The notes below the pieces were generated by a model. That model ran no database searches. It saw only the letters and a list, made by a program, of their open reading frames with translations, and was not told where the DNA came from. Source: CBDDRG01 sp051306415 (lineage in GTDB: Bacteria; Pseudomonadota; Gammaproteobacteria; Pseudomonadales; Porticoccaceae). From it: a stretch of 14,618 nucleotides of DNA. Location: NCBI GenBank assembly GCA_051306415.1, contig JBPPNE010000180.1:1-14618 (forward strand), written 5' to 3'. This document shows positions 13,905 through 14,618 of this stretch, piece after piece. A program made the translations under genes and the position numbers. Numbering within the stretch: position 1 is the first letter of the stretch; the number at the start of each line of letters is the position of its first letter.

Positions 13905-14408
13905 TCAAAACCAGAACCGCAGTCCTGCCACCAGCTGCGTTGTGCTGGCATCCCCACCGCCGGCACGGGCGAAATCCGCGGTGTTGCCGAACTTGCGCAC
14001 CCGTTCGATACCGACGTAGGGCGCGAACTCGCGCCGGATCTCGTAGCGCAGGTGCAGACCGGCGGATACATCGGACAGCCCGGCGCCGAGTTCGCGGTCC
14101 GCATCGCGCCTGCTGTAGATGTTTGCTTCAACGCGCGGTTGCAGGATCAGTTTCTGGGTGATCAGCAGCTCATACTCTCCATCCAAGCGCAGCGCGCCAC
14201 GGCCACTCTCGCCGACATAAGCCGCGAGGTCCAGCTCGAACCAGTAGGGCGCCAGCCCTTGGAGACCGAACGCGAGCCAAGTCCGGTTCGGCCCTTCGCC
14301 GTCGTCGTGGCGGACACCGAGCTGCGCATCCCAGAACGCCGCAACGGTGTGACCCCATAGCAATTCGGTGCGCGACTCCTGCAAGCGGCCATCGTGCGGG
14401 GGGATCAT
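13905..14408 (-). pseudogene. copB: truncated copper-resistance protein B (CopB/PcoB), C-terminal domain
   Basis: The 167-codon frame is the C-terminal beta-barrel part of CopB, an outer-membrane protein of the copABCD/pco copper-resistance systems. Diagnostic stretches are DGRLQESRTELLWGH near the start, QLGVRHD, LAPYWFELD, LILQPRVEANIY, RYEIRREFAPYVGIE and a terminal LRFWF, the aromatic end typical of outer-membrane barrels. Full CopB proteins are much longer and begin with a signal peptide and a Met/His-rich region; both are absent. The ATG at 14408 has no ribosome binding site, and similarity stops at about residue 6, so homology ends near 14393 and the upstream sequence is unrelated. copA, which normally precedes copB, is not seen. 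Probably a broken gene; a stray assembly join is an alternative. Confidence 0.8.
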
Positions 14409-14618
14409 CGGTCACTTGGGAGCTGGGGCAGCAGCATGGGCGGTAGGCGTAGGGGATTTTGAAAATGGGGCATGGCATATAAGGGAAAGAGGTCGGGTCC
14501 GCCTGGCAGCGTGCTGAAAAACTCGGCATAAGTTCTGCTGTCTGAATACGGGTCCTCGTTTCCGTGAGGAGGAAGATGCGGGAAACGGAAGAACCACAGG
14601 GCACGATGTTCATCGACG
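14409..14618. other. non-coding end of window, junction sequence upstream of truncated copB
   Basis: There is no supported gene. Several frames stay open on the minus strand but contain nothing recognisable as protein. CGTTTCC (14557-14563) and GGAAACG (14581-14587) form a 7-bp inverted repeat. A short plus-strand frame (14472-14531, 19 codons) is too small to judge. The stretch takes the place of the missing N-terminal half of copB. Confidence 0.4.

Noticed and set aside
14170..14613. 147-codon minus-strand frame over the end of the window
   Set aside because: It overlaps copB in another frame, uses runs of Pro/Cys/Arg and shows no recognisable domain; treated as a shadow plus non-coding junction sequence.

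Overview
The window comes from a gammaproteobacterium with moderately high G+C. The basis is the gene order initiator tRNA, rimP, nusA, infB, rbfA, truB, rpsO, pnp, together with E. coli-like lengths: NusA 495 aa, S15 89 aa, and PNPase with D486 and D492 at E. coli numbering. A marine Cellvibrionales-like lineage is possible, but that is a guess from the general look of the proteins. No rRNA, CRISPR array, origin or intact mobile element is visible.

Layout. (1) 1-2066: the 3' part of an ACR3-type arsenite exporter on the plus strand, convergent with an alpha/beta hydrolase on the minus strand. A perfect 12-bp inverted repeat separates them. (2) 2264-2523: a strong-looking promoter, a structured leader, a single initiator tRNA-fMet and an intrinsic terminator. 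(3) 2614-11193: the translation, transcription and RNA-decay operon on the plus strand (RimP, NusA, IF2, RbfA, TruB, S15, PNPase), closed by an intrinsic terminator at 11233-11256. The rpsO and pnp leaders each carry a stem-loop placed where autoregulatory structures are known in E. coli. (4) 11257-11951: a graveyard with the C-terminal scrap of a HigA-like antitoxin and the C-terminal scrap of a Mutator/IS256-type transposase. (5) 11910-12316: a small cold-shock protein gene on the minus strand, with a long leader and a 16-bp 3' hairpin. (6) 12366-12637: an inverted repeat and a decayed O-methyltransferase. (7) 12710-13600: a YpfJ-type membrane-anchored zinc metallopeptidase on the minus strand. 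(8) 13905-14408: the C-terminal two-thirds or less of the copper-resistance outer-membrane protein CopB on the minus strand, apparently cut off from its N-terminal half. The last 210 bases hold no gene I can support.

The central operon works as a unit. RimP and RbfA mature the 30S subunit. NusA couples transcription to termination and antitermination. IF2 works with the initiator tRNA encoded just upstream. TruB makes psi55 in tRNA, S15 nucleates the 30S platform, and PNPase degrades RNA. I found no convincing undescribed multi-gene system. The points most worth a second look are the U1/U72 acceptor mismatch of the initiator tRNA, the rpsO and pnp leader structures, the T-K-V-D form of the IF2 G4 motif, and the accessory region after pnp, which is dense in gene remnants.
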